Assembly (NCBI GenBank): GCA_026119855.1
Contig: JAOWBW010001900.1
Coordinates: 62,001-126,000, forward strand
Length of the DNA: 64,000 nt
DNA from: Campanula takesimana
Lineage: Eukaryota; Streptophyta; Magnoliopsida; Asterales; Campanulaceae
Direction of reading: 5' to 3'
The notes under the pieces were generated by a model, which was not told where the DNA came from, searched no databases, and saw only the letters and a list, made by a program, of their open reading frames with translations. Below, one piece after another: positions 1 through 12,601 of this stretch. Position 1 is the stretch's first letter, and each line of letters starts with the position of its first letter. The translations under genes were made by a program, and so were the position numbers.

Positions 1-1284
1 TTCGTAGAACACTTGTAAAGTGACTTTACTAATGAAGTAGAAAATATTATTTTGTTATAAGATAATAAAGGATATTTATTTCTTATTTGGAATAAGAAAA
101 GTGTCTTATTTATTATGATTTACTTCATTGTGTTATCATATAAATAAATCTTATATCCTAAATCTTGAAGAACAAAGTAATAAAGGCTATGACATAAATA
201 ATTAAAATTCTTTATGCATTATTGTTTTGATCAAATAAATGAGAAATACATATCTAAAATTCCATGGGACGGAGTTTTAAGTCATGTGATTTGGAATCAT
301 ATGATTTATGCAAATTTTATTTACTTGGACCAAGACATCTTTTACTATGAATAGTGAAAGGCTAATATCTTACTTGACCTAATACATGTCAATGTATATG
401 GTGCATTAAGTAGCAATGCTAAAAGAGAATTTTGATTGTACTTGGTAAAACTATTCAAAGACTCTGATTGGATCATGATGATGAATAATTGAACCAAGAA
501 TTTGACAGTCATCGTTAACGTTGTGAAATAGTTTCACAATTAACTCCACCAAGAACACAATTTGGAATGATGTGTCTGCATGGAGGTATAGAACCTTATT
601 GGATATGGTTCATTAGATGATAATGTCAGAATGATCTTCCATTATTTGTTTTTTGGGTTATGTATTTGAAACCGCTATAATTACACTAATTTGAGTTCCA
701 TAAAAAAAGGTTAAAAGGTGAAAGAAAACTCGGTTTGTCTTTCGTAAAAATTTAAGACGGTGATTTTTTTGGAAAGGGGTTGTCTGGGACACACTCACAA
801 TTAAATCTTATAAATATATTTTCATGGGATATCCTAAGGAAACTTGAGGATATTATTTTTACTCGTAAGAAACAAATGGTTTGTTGCTTATGATGGTACT
901 TTTTTAGATAAATGGTTTATCTCTTAAAGAACCAGTGGGAGTAAAATATATATCGGATGGTCCGAGACCTAGAAAATATTATTTAACCTAAGATAGAAGT
1001 TGAACAAACTTTCACAATGTTTTGTGAAAAAACCGTTCATAATATACAAGTACTTGCATACATGATATGGTACAATCTATTACGAGAAATATTGGATATT
1101 TCGAAATAGAAAGTATTGAGGTAAAGTTCATTTGGAATGACGTATTTACCACCTATCAAAGATGCAATGTCCGCTCCATATTTAGATTAATGACTTGGAG
1201 TCATAAAATCTAAAAGTCAGTCCATGTATAATAATCAAGTTTGAAACTTGATCATTCTAACCTAAGGTGTAAAAACCAAAGGAT
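1..1284 (+). mobile_element. Relict internal fragment of a copia A-family element
   Basis: This stretch aligns nearly base for base with 32,761-34,040 inside copia element A, so it is a second copy of the same family's protease/integrase/RT region on the plus strand. It has no open frame. The integrase core (around 440-510) is recognisable but carries the same in-frame stops as element A. The left end leaves the window. The right end stops abruptly where LTR sequence of element B begins. It is a dead fragment. Confidence 0.8.
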
Positions 1285-1287
1285 GAG

Positions 1288-1750
1288 ATTGAGGAAACAG
1301 ATTAAGGAAAGTTCCTGCCAAAACCGACTGGTCCGGCCGGGTATGGCAAGTGGTCCGACCGGACCCATCATAGTCCGCCCGGACCTCCCTTTTTCCACTT
1401 TTCTTCCTCTAATTTCCTTAAATCCCCGAATGGTCCTTCGACCCAATATTCCATTATAATCCTTTATGATTCGTACTATTTGTGTGTGACCCTCTAGGAT
1501 TACACTAAGTTGGCAATGGGTTCAAACATGAAACCATAAGATATGATTAGGTTCTAGCAATCCTTCATACCTACCCAAATAGTGTAACTAGATACAAGTT
1601 CGCATTGCTTTAGAATATGTCATAATCATTTGTCCACGATGTCATTGAACACGAGTCATGGTCAACAAGTCAACTTGTCTTTGTTCAATACTTTCTCGAT
1701 TCCGAATATGTTGATAATCCAAATGACATTGATCCAATCAATTCATTTGA
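1288..1750 (-). repeat. Truncated 3' LTR of copia B
   Basis: It matches 40,010-40,490 of B's other LTR closely. Both ends of the LTR are missing: the left end abuts the copia A-family fragment and the right end abuts RT coding sequence. It contains three of the four GGTCCG-type motifs seen in the other LTR copy. One motif was lost together with the short spacer, as expected for slippage between repeats. Confidence 0.8.
1329..1384. repeat. CpG-rich motif cluster (three GGTCCG-type units)
   Basis: Three copies of a GGTCCGGCCGG / GGTCCGACCGG / GTCCGCCCGG motif stand about 20 bp apart in otherwise AT-rich LTR sequence. The homologous LTR on the right has four. Confidence 0.75.
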
Positions 1751-3807
1751 ACTTGCCTATAGCCTTTCGCTACAAGTCTAGCTTTGTAAGTATGCACCTT
1801 CCCACCCATGTCAGTCTTCTTCTTGAAGACCCATTTGCATCCTATGGTTTTTACACCTTCGGGCGCATCAATCAAGTTCCAAACTTGATTATCTTGCATG
1901 GATTGTAATTCGGATTCCATGGCTCCAAGCCATTTTTTCAAATAAGGAGAAGACATCGCCTCTTGGTAAGTGGTCGGTTTCATCATTATCAATGATCTCC
2001 ACCTCATTACTATCCGTTACGAGAAAACCATATCTCTCGGGCTCGGACCGTAACCTACCAGATTTGCGAGTTACTTGTGTATTTTGAATAGGTTCCACAA
2101 TTCCTTCTGGTTCTTGTTCTTGTTCCACTATCGGTTCAATGTTATTTTCTGGGTCTCGAATTTCTTCAAGATTTATTTTACTCCCACTGATTTCTTTGAA
2201 GAGAAACTGTTTCTCTAGAAAGACACCAGTATGGGCAATAAACACCTTGTTGTCCTCTCGATTGTAAAAGTAATATCCTCTAGTTTCCTTAGGATATCCC
2301 ACGAAAATACATTTATCAGATTTGTGTGCTAGCTTGTCGGAGACAAGTCTTTTGACAAAAGCTTCGCAACCCCAAATCTTCATGAAAGACAAACTAGGTT
2401 TCTTTTCGCTCCACATCTCATATGGAGTCTTTTTGAACCGATTTAGTTGGAACTTGATTTAGTATGAAAGCAACGGTTTTTAGAGCGTAACCCCAAAAAG
2501 ATAAAGGAAGATCAACTCGACTCATCATTGATCAAACCATGTCCAACAAAGTCCGATTCCTCCTCTCAGACACACCATTCCATTGTGGTGTTCCGGGTGG
2601 AGTCAATTGTGAAACTATTTCGCAATTCTTCAGATGATCATCGAATTCATGACTCAAGTATTCTCCATCTCGATCCGATCGAAGTGCCTTAATACTTTTG
2701 CCAAGTTGTTTTTCTACTTCATTTTGAAATATTCTAAATATCTCAAAGGATTCACTTTTATATTTCATTAGGTAAACATACCCAAATCTACTATAATCAT
2801 CAGTGAAGGTTATGAAATATTGAAACCCTCCCCTAGCATTGCTACTTAATGGTCTGCATACATCGGAATGTATCAACCCCAATAAGTCACTCGCCCTTTC
2901 ATCAAGCTTGGTAAAAGGCGCCTTAGTCATTTTTCCAAGAAGACACGACTCGCAAGTATCATATGACTCAAGATCACATGAATCCAAAAGACTGTCCCCA
3001 TGGAGTTTTGAGATACGCTTCTCATTAATATGACCAAGACGGCAATGCCACAAATAAGTTTGATTTACATCATTAGGTTTAGGTTTCTTATTTACATGAT
3101 AGACATTGTCATTGTTTTCATTCTTGACATCCAAGACATAAAGGCCATTAAATGAATTTGTAATACCATAAAGCACATCATTTAAATAAATAGAAAATCT
3201 CTTATTTTCAATAAGAAACTTAAAACCTTCATTATCCAAACAAGAAATTGAAATAATATTTCTACTTAAATCCGGTACATAATAGCAATTGTTCAAAACA
3301 AGTATTAAACAAGAAGGTAAAGTGACTTCATAAGTCCATACGGCTAATGTAGCAACTCTTGCTCCATTCCCCACTCGTAGGTCTACTTCACCCTCTTTAA
3401 GCAGTCTCGTATTCTTTAGTCCCTGCACATTTAAACAAATGTGAGAACCACATCCGGTATCCAATATCCAAGAATCAGTGGTAGAAAGGAGAATATCTAT
3501 CATATAGATACCTGAAGTCGACGCAGTCCCACTGCTCTTCTTCTTCTTTTGTTCTTCCTTAAAAGCCTTGCAATTACATTTCCAATGACCAATTTCTTGA
3601 CAATGGAAACAGATTGCATCCTTTTGTGAATCGGCTTTTGCCTCAGAAGCCTTGGCAACCTTTGCCTTGCTTATCGTGGGTTTGACAACTTTCTTTCCTT
3701 TCCTTTGGCACTAGCCTTTCTTCTCATCATGAACCATGAGCACAGAAGAACCTTCCTCCACAATCTTCATCTCTGCAGTTTTAAGCATACCATGCAACTC
3801 GAAGAGA
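1751..3807 (-). pseudogene. Copia B pol: end of gag, zinc knuckle, protease, integrase, start of RT
   Basis: Read from right to left, this encodes the end of gag and then a CCHC zinc knuckle (C-F-H-C, then H and C, near 3,570-3,613). An aspartic protease follows with the motif WILDTGCGSHIC, then a pre-integrase zinc region (WHCRLGH, CESCLLGK) and an integrase core with DDYSRFGY, SDRDGEY and PQWNGVSERRNRT. The integrase C-terminal region and the start of RT (WVFKKK, ARLVAKGYRQ) close the stretch. Lesions visible are a stop in the basic region before the knuckle (near 3,708), a Trp-to-stop change just after the integrase core, a frameshift near 2,420 and another near 1,990. RT is cut off before its YVDD motif by the deletion to the LTR. 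The gene is broken but far better preserved than the equivalent region of element A. Confidence 0.85.
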
Positions 3808-3812
3808 TTCTT
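3808..3812. repeat. Target-site duplication TTCTT, left of G1
   Basis: It matches 37,318-37,322. Joining the flanks through one copy restores copia B gag sequence. Confidence 0.85.
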
Positions 3813-4843
3813 TGTAACGCCCGTCCTAATTCCTGTTAAATTCTTGTCTTGCATAATTATATGCTATTTTAATTGAGTTAATTATTTAACTAATTGAGCA
3901 AGTTTAAGTCTTAAGTGTTCAAAGTTGGAACATTAGGGTCATTTGTGAAAAATAAAGTTTAGGGGCTAAAATGCTCAAATTGAAACTTGAAGGGACTTTT
4001 TGCTCAAGTTGAAACTTGAGGGACCTAATTGCAATTTCTTGAAAGTTCAAAGGATAAAGCTTCGGTTGCCTTTTCTCTGAATCACTTTCCCCAAATTTCT
4101 TCTCGTACTTTCTCTCTGTTTCATAAAAGAAAGTTAGGGTTTACCCTATTCTCGATCCCTCTTGCTTAATTATACCTCTGTTCGAAAATCCAACTTTGCA
4201 TAAATGATCAGGGCGGTGAGTAGAGTATTTCCTGCCGAACAGAAATTAGTTTGGGTGAATTTGATTTCGGACTAGGTAAGTCGCTAGCTCCCCCTTGCTT
4301 GTAATAACATGCCTATATGTTATTCTTGATACTTGTGCTTGTTAATTTCGTGATTTGAATGATTTTTGTGATACTTGTAATTTTGGGACGAATGGAATAT
4401 TACTATGTTGATAGTCAATTCGTGGAACAAGTGGAAGAATCCTTCTTGATGTGTTTGAACCTGGGAATATGTTAGTATAATTATACTTGTAAATTTGGGA
4501 CGGCAAAATATTAACTTGATTTAAATATTATTAGAAAAATTGTACCATTATTTGTCTACGGGGAAATTAATGGAAGTGTCCCTAAATGATTATATTAGTA
4601 TATTAGAAAATTATACTTATACTTTTGGGACGGTGAAATATTTAAATGGAATAAAGGAAAATTATTCTATTATTTGCGGGACGGTAAAAAAGAATGAAAT
4701 AAACTTGAAAGTAATATTTTGAACTTGTTAGTATACTCCTGGGCATTGCTTGGATGTTAGAATGTTAATAGAAAGTTACTCCTACGCTTGGGACGGACAA
4801 TTGTAAACTTGGGAAAGAAATAAAATTTCGAAATTTAGTACCT

Positions 4844-4953
4844 TGGGCGACCGCCCATGTTTGGCCAGGCGACCGCCCATCTATCTGGAAGATTTTACTC
4901 TTGAAATGTCTTGTTTTGGGCGACCGCCCATAACCTTTTGTGCGACCGCACAC
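4844..4953. repeat. CpG-rich palindrome quartet in G1 LTR-A
   Basis: There are four units: GGGCGACCGCCC, GGCGACCGCCC, GGGCGACCGCCC and TGTGCGACCGCACA. Each has short inverted arms around GA. The surroundings are AT-rich. Confidence 0.85.
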
Positions 4954-6027
4954 CTACCCTGATGAACAAAAGTCTTGAATAAAGTTTGATTAAGCTAGAA
5001 ATAACCTAGTTAAGGTATATAGCCTTAGTATAAGATATCCTAGCACGTGTTGTGACAACTTAGGGGCATCAGAAGTGAATCGTGAACATGATTACTCATT
5101 GAATTACAATGAGAACTTGAATATCAAAGTAAGAACTCTTTATATGTCTTGAAAGTGTTAAGAACAAGCACTAATGTGCTATATGTGTCTTGATTCTGAT
5201 GTTTGTGTACCTTAGGGACACTAGAACAATGTCTTGAGCTTGAACATCCAAAGTATAGGATTAAGAACTTGTAAGTATGAGATGTATAACTCATCTAGTT
5301 AGCTTGAACTTGAAGTATAAGATAATAAAATCTTGTACATGACTTGAATATCCAAGATTGGAATAATAACTTGAGTATAAGATAATTAATTCTTGTACAT
5401 GTCTTGAACATCCAAAGAATTGGATTGAGAACTTGAATGTAAGATGATAAAATCTTGTACATGACTTGAAACCAATACATGTGTATGGTAATGAACTTGA
5501 AAGTGCTATGAACAAGCACTAACGTGTTAGAACTATTCTTGGTGTGTATGTGCAAATCTTGCATATAGCTACTTGATAGAATGTGGCTTCTTGACTACTT
5601 GATATATTGTATGAATAACCAAATAATTGGAATATAGAACTAGATAGAGAATGAACAACTCTAAGACATACTTGAATCTAATACGTGTGTATTGCAAGTG
5701 CTATGAACAAGCATTAATGTGCTAGTAATTGGTTTTATCACGCATATACTCAATGAAGTATATAAAGTATAAAGAAGATATCTTGTTCTTGAGTTGAGTT
5801 CCTAAAGAATAGGGACTAATGTAATATGAAGATAATTCATAAAACAATGAATATAGAACACAAAATGTGTTTGGAAAATGTATTCGATTATTAACGATAC
5901 ATATACGCGAGATATGATTGTGACTAGGTACAATACGACCTATTCGACTACGTGCTTAGAGTCTAAGATGTTGGGCTCTACTTGGAAGTAAGGGTATCGT
6001 GATAGACACATTAGTGTGTTAAAGGTT

Positions 6028-6032
6028 ATATG
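6028..6032. repeat. Target-site duplication ATATG, left of G2
   Basis: It is repeated at 20,821-20,825. The uninterrupted site survives once in LTR-B near 26,806-26,810. Confidence 0.9.
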
Positions 6033-7122
6033 TGACACGCCCCAAGTCCCGGGATTCCCTAATAGAACCTCGAACCTGGTGCGCGTAACTAACAAGAAAC
6101 AAGAAACAAACGGGAAACAGAAAGAATACCTGTTAAAAACAAAACTGACATGATATATATACTCAAGAGTAGGGAGCTAAGATAGCTCACATGAGTTCTA
6201 GACCAAGAAAATTAAAACCAAATTGGTTACATACAGCGGAAGACATGCCTAGCAAATAAGCTGGCATCAAGAACTGTCTAGGGACAACAAATACTACCCC
6301 AATACAAGCCCAGAGTTTATTAACTCATACAAGATCGTCCTTACCAAAATATCAAAGGACACTAACTTCGAACAAGAATATCCTGCTGAGTAAGTTCTCA
6401 GCTAAGTCGAGCCTTACTGCGTACTATCCCCTGCTTTCCTGGGGGGGGAAAAAATTAAACAAATAAAGGGTGAGATAAATCTCAGTAAGCTATTAACATG
6501 CAACTATATGTCATGTTATCATGCAATACAAGTAGATACTCAACTAAACATATATCAAGTATCATCAAGTAACAAGTATAGGCGAGGCTAAGCCAACCCA
6601 ACAAGTAATCAAGCTCAATAAAGGTTCAGGTAACAAGTAGTCAAGTAGTGTGAGAGGCTAAACCGGATCACCAAGATGCACATAGGCCTATCACGCATTG
6701 TACCTGAATCCTTCCTTATTTCTCCCAAGAATACCATTTGTTGTCGATGCTTTTCTAGCTGAGGACAACCAAGAACAAGAACAAGAGACTGCTGTGCAGT
6801 ATATAAGAAGACCTGGTAACCAGTGTCATCCACAAGAACAAGATCCATGAGGTGAACAGGACAGGAGTTAGCATTCACTTAGGTCAGGCTTATTGCTCCA
6901 ACCAAGGAAGCTATGCCCTTACTATGGCCGGTAGTAAGGGGTCAGGCGGAAATACATAGGGACCCGATTGTCACTTAAACCCCAGCTCTCGCGACAAGCG
7001 TGAACCTATATATTTTCGAACAAGCAAGGAGAACCAGCTGGACTCACACAAGAATGTACAAGTAGATATTTACTTGAACTACGAGAACAGAACTCAGTCC
7101 CTTATTAGTGGACTATTCTTTA

Positions 7123-7236
7123 TGCACCATGTAATCATGTATCATGTGCTCACGAGAATATGCACCATGTAATTATGTATCATGTGCTCACGAGAATATA
7201 CACCATGTAATTATGTATCATGTGCTCACGAGAATA
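7123..7236. repeat. 38-bp unit repeated three times (LTR 1)
   Basis: Three nearly identical units, each containing CACCATGTAAT and GTGCTCACGAGAATA, lie head to tail. The same triplet sits at the equivalent place in LTR 2 and LTR 3. Confidence 0.85.
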
Positions 7237-8991
7237 CAAGTACACGTACTCAATTATTGCGAATACCAATCAAGTTCAACTATGGCACGTAAGTGTCCAT
7301 GTAACACGATCAATCCAAGTTAGGGTCTATTAATAACAGACCTCAATCACGTAGTAGGGTATATCACTTTGTCACATGCCAAGTTTGCACGTACGTATTC
7401 ATATCACGTTTAACACATTAAAGTGTCTATCACGATACCCTTACTATCATGTAGAGCCCAATACCTTAGACTCTAAACACGTAGTAGAATAGGTCACATC
7501 ATACCTAATCACAGTCATATCTCACGTATATGTATCGTTAGTAATCGAATACATTTTCTAACACATATTGTGTTATGTAGTTATTCTTATTACTTAAATC
7601 GTAGTATTCACGATTATATGAATTATCTTCATATTATACTAGTCCCTATTTTCTTTAGGAACCCATTTCAAGACAAGATATCTTCTTTATATTTTATATA
7701 CTTCATTGAGTATATACACGATTAAAACTAAATCATTTACACTTTAGTGCTTATTTATAGCACTTCCAATATACACGTATCAAGTTCAAGTATGTAATAG
7801 AGTTAATCATTCTCTATCTAGTTCCATAACCCAATTCTTTGGTTATTCATGTCATGTACCAATCAATCAAGAAGCCACATTCTATCAAGTAAATATATGC
7901 AAGATTTGCATATACACATCAAGAATCTTTCAAGTTTATTACCATACTCATGTAATGGTTTCAAGACATTCAAGACTTTCAAGACAATCAAGACAGTCAA
8001 GACTTTTACAAGATTTTATCATCTTGTATCCAAGTTCTCAATCCATTTTCTTGGATGGTTAAACATGTACAAGAGTTAATTAACTTATACTTAAGTTATC
8101 AATCCAACTCTTTGGTTATTTAAGACAAGTACAAAATTTACTCATCTTATATTCACGTTTTAATTAAGAAGATGAGCTATACATCTCCCAATCAAGTTCA
8201 CGATCATATTCCTAGGATATTCAAGTTCAAGGCATAGCTTTAATGCCTTAAGTTGTACAATCTTTAGATTCAAGACACGTAGAAGAGTCCTTACTCTTAC
8301 ACTCAAGTTCAAGTTCAGAAGATGAATTATACATCTTACTCGTACAAGTTTTCAAATCCTTTTCTTAGGACATTCAAGCTCAAGACATTAGTTGGTGCCC
8401 CTAAGGTACACAAACATTAACTTCAAGACACATAAAAGAGTTACTACTCTTATATCCAAGTTATCATTTAATTATGATTCAAGTCCACATTTCATTTGTT
8501 CACAAAGGGACTATTTTCAGTACTAGAGTGTTCTACAACACTTATCTAGGCCATCTAGGGTAGTACCCTAAACCTAGACCAAGAATAATTCGAGTTCAAA
8601 TTAAGTAAATGAGCTAGACAACTCATACTTACGAGTTCTTAATCCCCTACATATGATATTCGAGTTCAAGACACTAATTTGGTGCTCTCACGGTGCACAA
8701 ACATTAGTTCCAAGACAAGCATAACACATAAGTGCTTGTTCATAGCACTTTCAAGACATATAAAAGAGTTATTACTCTTATACTTAAGTTCTCATTTGAG
8801 TTCTATAAGTGTCCATGTTCAAGACTAAGTTCTCCTTTTAATTCAATGAGTATACACGTTTAAAACCAAGTTCTGATGCCCCTAAGGTGTCACAACACTT
8901 GCTAGGACATCTTATACTAAGGTTATATACCTTAACTAGAGTTACTTCTAACTTATACAAACTTTAAACAACATTTTGTTTTTCAGGTAAC

Positions 8992-9103
8992 TGTGCGGTC
9001 GCCTAAAATGGCCTGTGCGGTCGCACACAAGCAGGTCAATTCCTTTGAAAAACCTTTCAGAAAGTTGGGCGGTCGCCCAAGTATTTTTGTGCGGTCGCAC
9101 AAG
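8992..9103. repeat. CpG-rich palindrome quartet in G2 LTR 1
   Basis: The four units are TGTGCGGTCGCC, TGTGCGGTCGCACA, GGGCGGTCGCCC and TGTGCGGTCGCACA. They are the reverse-orientation counterparts of the G1 quartet. Confidence 0.85.
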
Positions 9104-10094
9104 GTACCAAAATGCGAAATTTTCATTTCTTTCCCAGGTTAAGAAATCTCCGTCCCAAACGTAGGAGTAACTTTCTATTAACATTTTAATACACCCAGGA
9201 GTATACAAACATTTTCTTAACACCTATTTTCAAGCTCAATTCATTCTTTTATCGTCCCATAAATAATAGGACAATTTCCTTTTATTTCAATTAAATATTT
9301 CACCGACCCCAAAAGTATAAGTACAATTTTATATTATACTACTATATCCATTTAGGGATACTTCCATTCATTTCCCCGTACCACAAATAATGGTACAATT
9401 TTTCTAATAATATTTAAATCAAGTTACTATTTTACCGTCTCACGAATAGGAGTATAATTTTCAATACTTTTTCAAGTTTCTTTTCCCAGTTGCAAGCTAT
9501 TCCTTCATATTTAGCATACGAATACTCCCTTCGTCCCAATTTTACAAGTATCACAAAAATTGCTCAAAACACAATTTTAACAAGAACAAGTAGCGGGAAT
9601 AACATATATACATGTTATTACAAGTAAGGGGAAGCTAATAACTTACCTAGTCAAAAATCAAGTTGACCCAAATTAATTTCTGATCGGCCTGGAACGCTCT
9701 ATTCAACGCCACGAATATTTATCCGGGACCAGAATCACGAACAGAGGGATAATTAAGCTCGAGGAGTCGAGAATAGGGTAAAACTGAACTCCCTTCTATG
9801 GAACAGAGAGAAAGAACGAGAAAGCTTGAGAATATGAATTGCCTTTCTCAGGCAACCAACATTATATACTTGGAACTTTCCAAGAATTGCAACTAGGCCC
9901 CTCAAGTTTCACTTCCTACAAAAAGGCCCCTAAACTTTCAACTTTGACATTTAACCACCTTAAATTTTCTAAAGTAGTTAAATAATTAACTCAAATAAAA
10001 TAGCATATAAATATGCTAGTCAAGAATTTTACAAGCAAGTCAAGAATTTAACAAATAAGTCAAATATTTAACGATAATAAGGATGGGAGTTACA

Positions 10095-11394
10095 TCCTCC
10101 CCACCTTAAAGAAAATTCGTCCTCGAATTTTTACTAGATCAAGATTATAACATATATAATCAACAAGTAGAACTCAAGAACATCACGACTATGCACAGAT
10201 ACTCACACATATTCTATGCAATTTAGATGTATCAATTATAACAACAAAACACATAAAGTCAAACAGACTCGATTAGTCAATCCACTATATCGGTGAAACT
10301 TGACATATCCACTAAAAATAATAGAACTGGTCATATCCTCCAGATCACTGTAATACTGGTCAAATCCACTTGGAAATCTCAAATACTGAAATCGTGGTTA
10401 TCCATCGTTTCAATATTCAGAACTGACTTTACGTATATCAATCCATCAAGACAATCCATCAAAAGATGTAGCTCTCGGTGTCAAATAGTTAACAATGAAG
10501 CTGCCTTCGAAATTCATTCATGAATCTCTAACAAGACCACGAAATCTCAAGAACACACGTACCTTGGTTGTTTCCACTTATAGGTCAACACAGATACTCA
10601 CTTCAGACATCCACTACAAGGTAGATATATCCTCTATCAAGAAATTCTCAAGTTGAATCTTCAACTCGTTTAACTCAATCGAGGTCAAGAACATTAATCC
10701 AGATGTCAGCACTGTATTCGCACTGTCACAACTCAAGATAATCCAAGTTTCTCATCAAGAATGGATACATCCATCTGGTTTGGTGTAGAAACTCCACTGT
10801 CAATCACATAGGTTAAATACCCAGTACAATCTCAAGAACCCTTTCTAAACTTTCAATGCTGAACATAAAGGTTATGCATAAATCTATCATGCTCACATAT
10901 ATAGTCAAGCATACTAGCATAGAAATAATTACCATCTATTGTGGTAAACAAGAATGACCTAACACATAGAAAGTCAAGTCATTACACGTATCACATCAAT
11001 GTCCCATACCGGTGACACGACCAAGTTAACATAGAACGTATAGGGTGTTATCACCCACACTTCTATCAAGCTCTTACTAATAACAATATCAAGCACGTAG
11101 TCTCTTACTAGAGAATACACTTCCACGCAATTCACGAGATAAGGACAAGCATGCATATATAGCACGAAACAATGTCCATAAGACAAGATAGATACGCCTA
11201 AGTCTTTGAAGACTCGCGCTCTCGATTCTCAAACCATCTAATCCAATTGGATCAACACTATCAACTCCAGTCCTATGCCTGGTATAACAACAAGTAACGA
11301 AAAACTCGGCGTCGAAAACACACCCAAGACTAACCCAACCTAGGCCATAGACCCTATCCAGGCTAAGAGCTAAACCATAGCTCTGATACCACAC
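10095..11394 (-). mobile_element. G2 internal segment 1
   Basis: This 1.3-kb segment runs between LTR 1 and LTR 2. The purine tract (minus strand, 10,095-10,107) and the primer site (11,380-11,391) are intact. Sequences next to each end match the ends of the G1 internal region, but the central gag-pol part is missing. No credible ORF is present. It differs from internal segment 2 by only a few bases. Confidence 0.85.
11380..11391 (-). other. Primer binding site, G2 internal 1
   Basis: On the minus strand it reads TGGTATCAGAGC, the usual complement of the 3' end of initiator tRNA-Met, three bases from LTR 2. Confidence 0.85.
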
Positions 11395-12487
11395 TGACAC
11401 GCCCCAAGTCCCGGGATTCCCTAATAGAACCTCGAACCTGGTGCGCGTAACTAACAAGAAACAAGAAACTAACGGGAAACAGAAAGAATACCTGTTAAAA
11501 ACAAAACTGACATGATATATATACTCAAGAGTAGGGAGCTAAGATAGCTCACACGAGTTCTAGACCAAGAAAATTAAAACCAAATTGGTTACATACAGCG
11601 GAAGACATGCCTAGCAAATAAGCTGGCATCAAGAACTGTCTAGAGACAACAAATACTACCCCAATACAAGCCCAGAGTTTATTAACTCATACAAGATCGT
11701 CCTTACCAAAATATCAAAGGACACTAACTTCGAACAAGAATATCCTGCTGAGTAAGTTCCCAGCTAAGTCGAGCCTTACTGCGTACTATCCCCTGCTTTC
11801 CTGGGGGGGGGGGAAACAATTAAACAAATAAAGGGTGAGATAAATCTCAGTAAGCTTTTAACATGCAACTATATGTCATGTTATCATGCAATACAAGTAG
11901 ATACTCAACTAAACATATATCAAGTATCATCAAGTAACAAGTATAGGAGAGGCTAAGCCAACCCAACAAGTAATCAAGCTCAAGAAAGGTTCAGGTAACA
12001 AGTAGTCAAGTAGTGTGAGAGGCTAAACCAGCTCACCAAGATGAACATAGGCCTATCACGCATTGTACCTGAATCCTTCCTTATTTCTCCCAAGAATACC
12101 ATTTGTTATCGATGCTTTTCTAGCTGAGGACAACCAAGAACAAGAACAAGAGACTGCTGTGCAGTATATAAGAATACCTGGTAACCAGTGTCATCCACAA
12201 GAAAAAGATCCATGAGGTGAACAGGACAGGAGTTAGCATTCACTTAGGTCAGGCTTATTGCTCTAACCAAGGAAGCTATGCCCTTACTATGGCCGGTAGT
12301 AAGGGGTCAGGCGGAAATACATAGGGACCCGATTGTCACTTAAACCCCAGCTCTCGCGACAAGCGTGAACCTATATATGTTCGAACAAGCAAGGAGAACC
12401 AGCTGGACTCACACAAGAATGTACAAGTGGATATTTACTTGAACTACGAGAACAGAACTCAGTCCCTTATTAGTGGACTATTCTTTA

Positions 12488-12601
12488 TGCACCATGTAAT
12501 CATGTATCATGTGCTCACGAGAATATGCACCATGTAATTATGTATCATGTGCTCACGAGAATATACACCATGTAATTATGTATCATGTGCTCACGAGAAT
12601 A
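12488..12601. repeat. 38-bp unit repeated three times (LTR 2)
   Basis: Same triplet as in LTR 1. Confidence 0.85.

Larger units (their letters stand above)
3813..6032 (+). repeat. G1 LTR-A, left part
   Basis: These are the first 2,220 bp of the LTR, starting TGTAACGCCCG. The match to LTR-B (from 24,589) is close throughout. It stops at ATATG, where G2 is inserted, and resumes at 20,826. No coding sequence is present. Confidence 0.88.
6033..10094 (-). repeat. G2 LTR 1 (3' LTR in element orientation)
   Basis: It is 4,062 bp long, non-coding and AT-rich. A TATATATA stretch near 6,152-6,160 lies about 120 bp inside the primer-side end of the LTR and is a possible TATA box, read on the minus strand. 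It contains a 38-bp triple repeat, a short run of TCAAGAC-type repeats near 7,959-8,010 and a CpG-rich quartet. Confidence 0.88.

Noticed and set aside
1252..1446. Minus-strand frame over the GGTCCG cluster (also 39,901-40,179)
   Set aside because: It is a GC-rich stretch within an LTR, seen in both copies. The frame is open by base composition only.
7849..8079. Repeated 76-codon frame inside each G2 LTR
   Set aside because: It lies in LTR sequence with simple TCAAGAC-type repeats. Identity among copies reflects the tandem structure, not coding constraint.
4844..9103. The palindromic motif groups as a CRISPR array
   Set aside because: The units are 12-14 bp, irregularly spaced, lie in plant LTRs and have no cas genes.
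10974..11457. Minus-strand open frames at 10,974-11,186 and 11,089-11,457, repeated at 16,336-16,819 and resembled by 21,965-22,472 and 27,953-28,460
   Set aside because: They cover the LTR end and primer site and recur only because the element does. They show no protein features and overlap non-coding signals.
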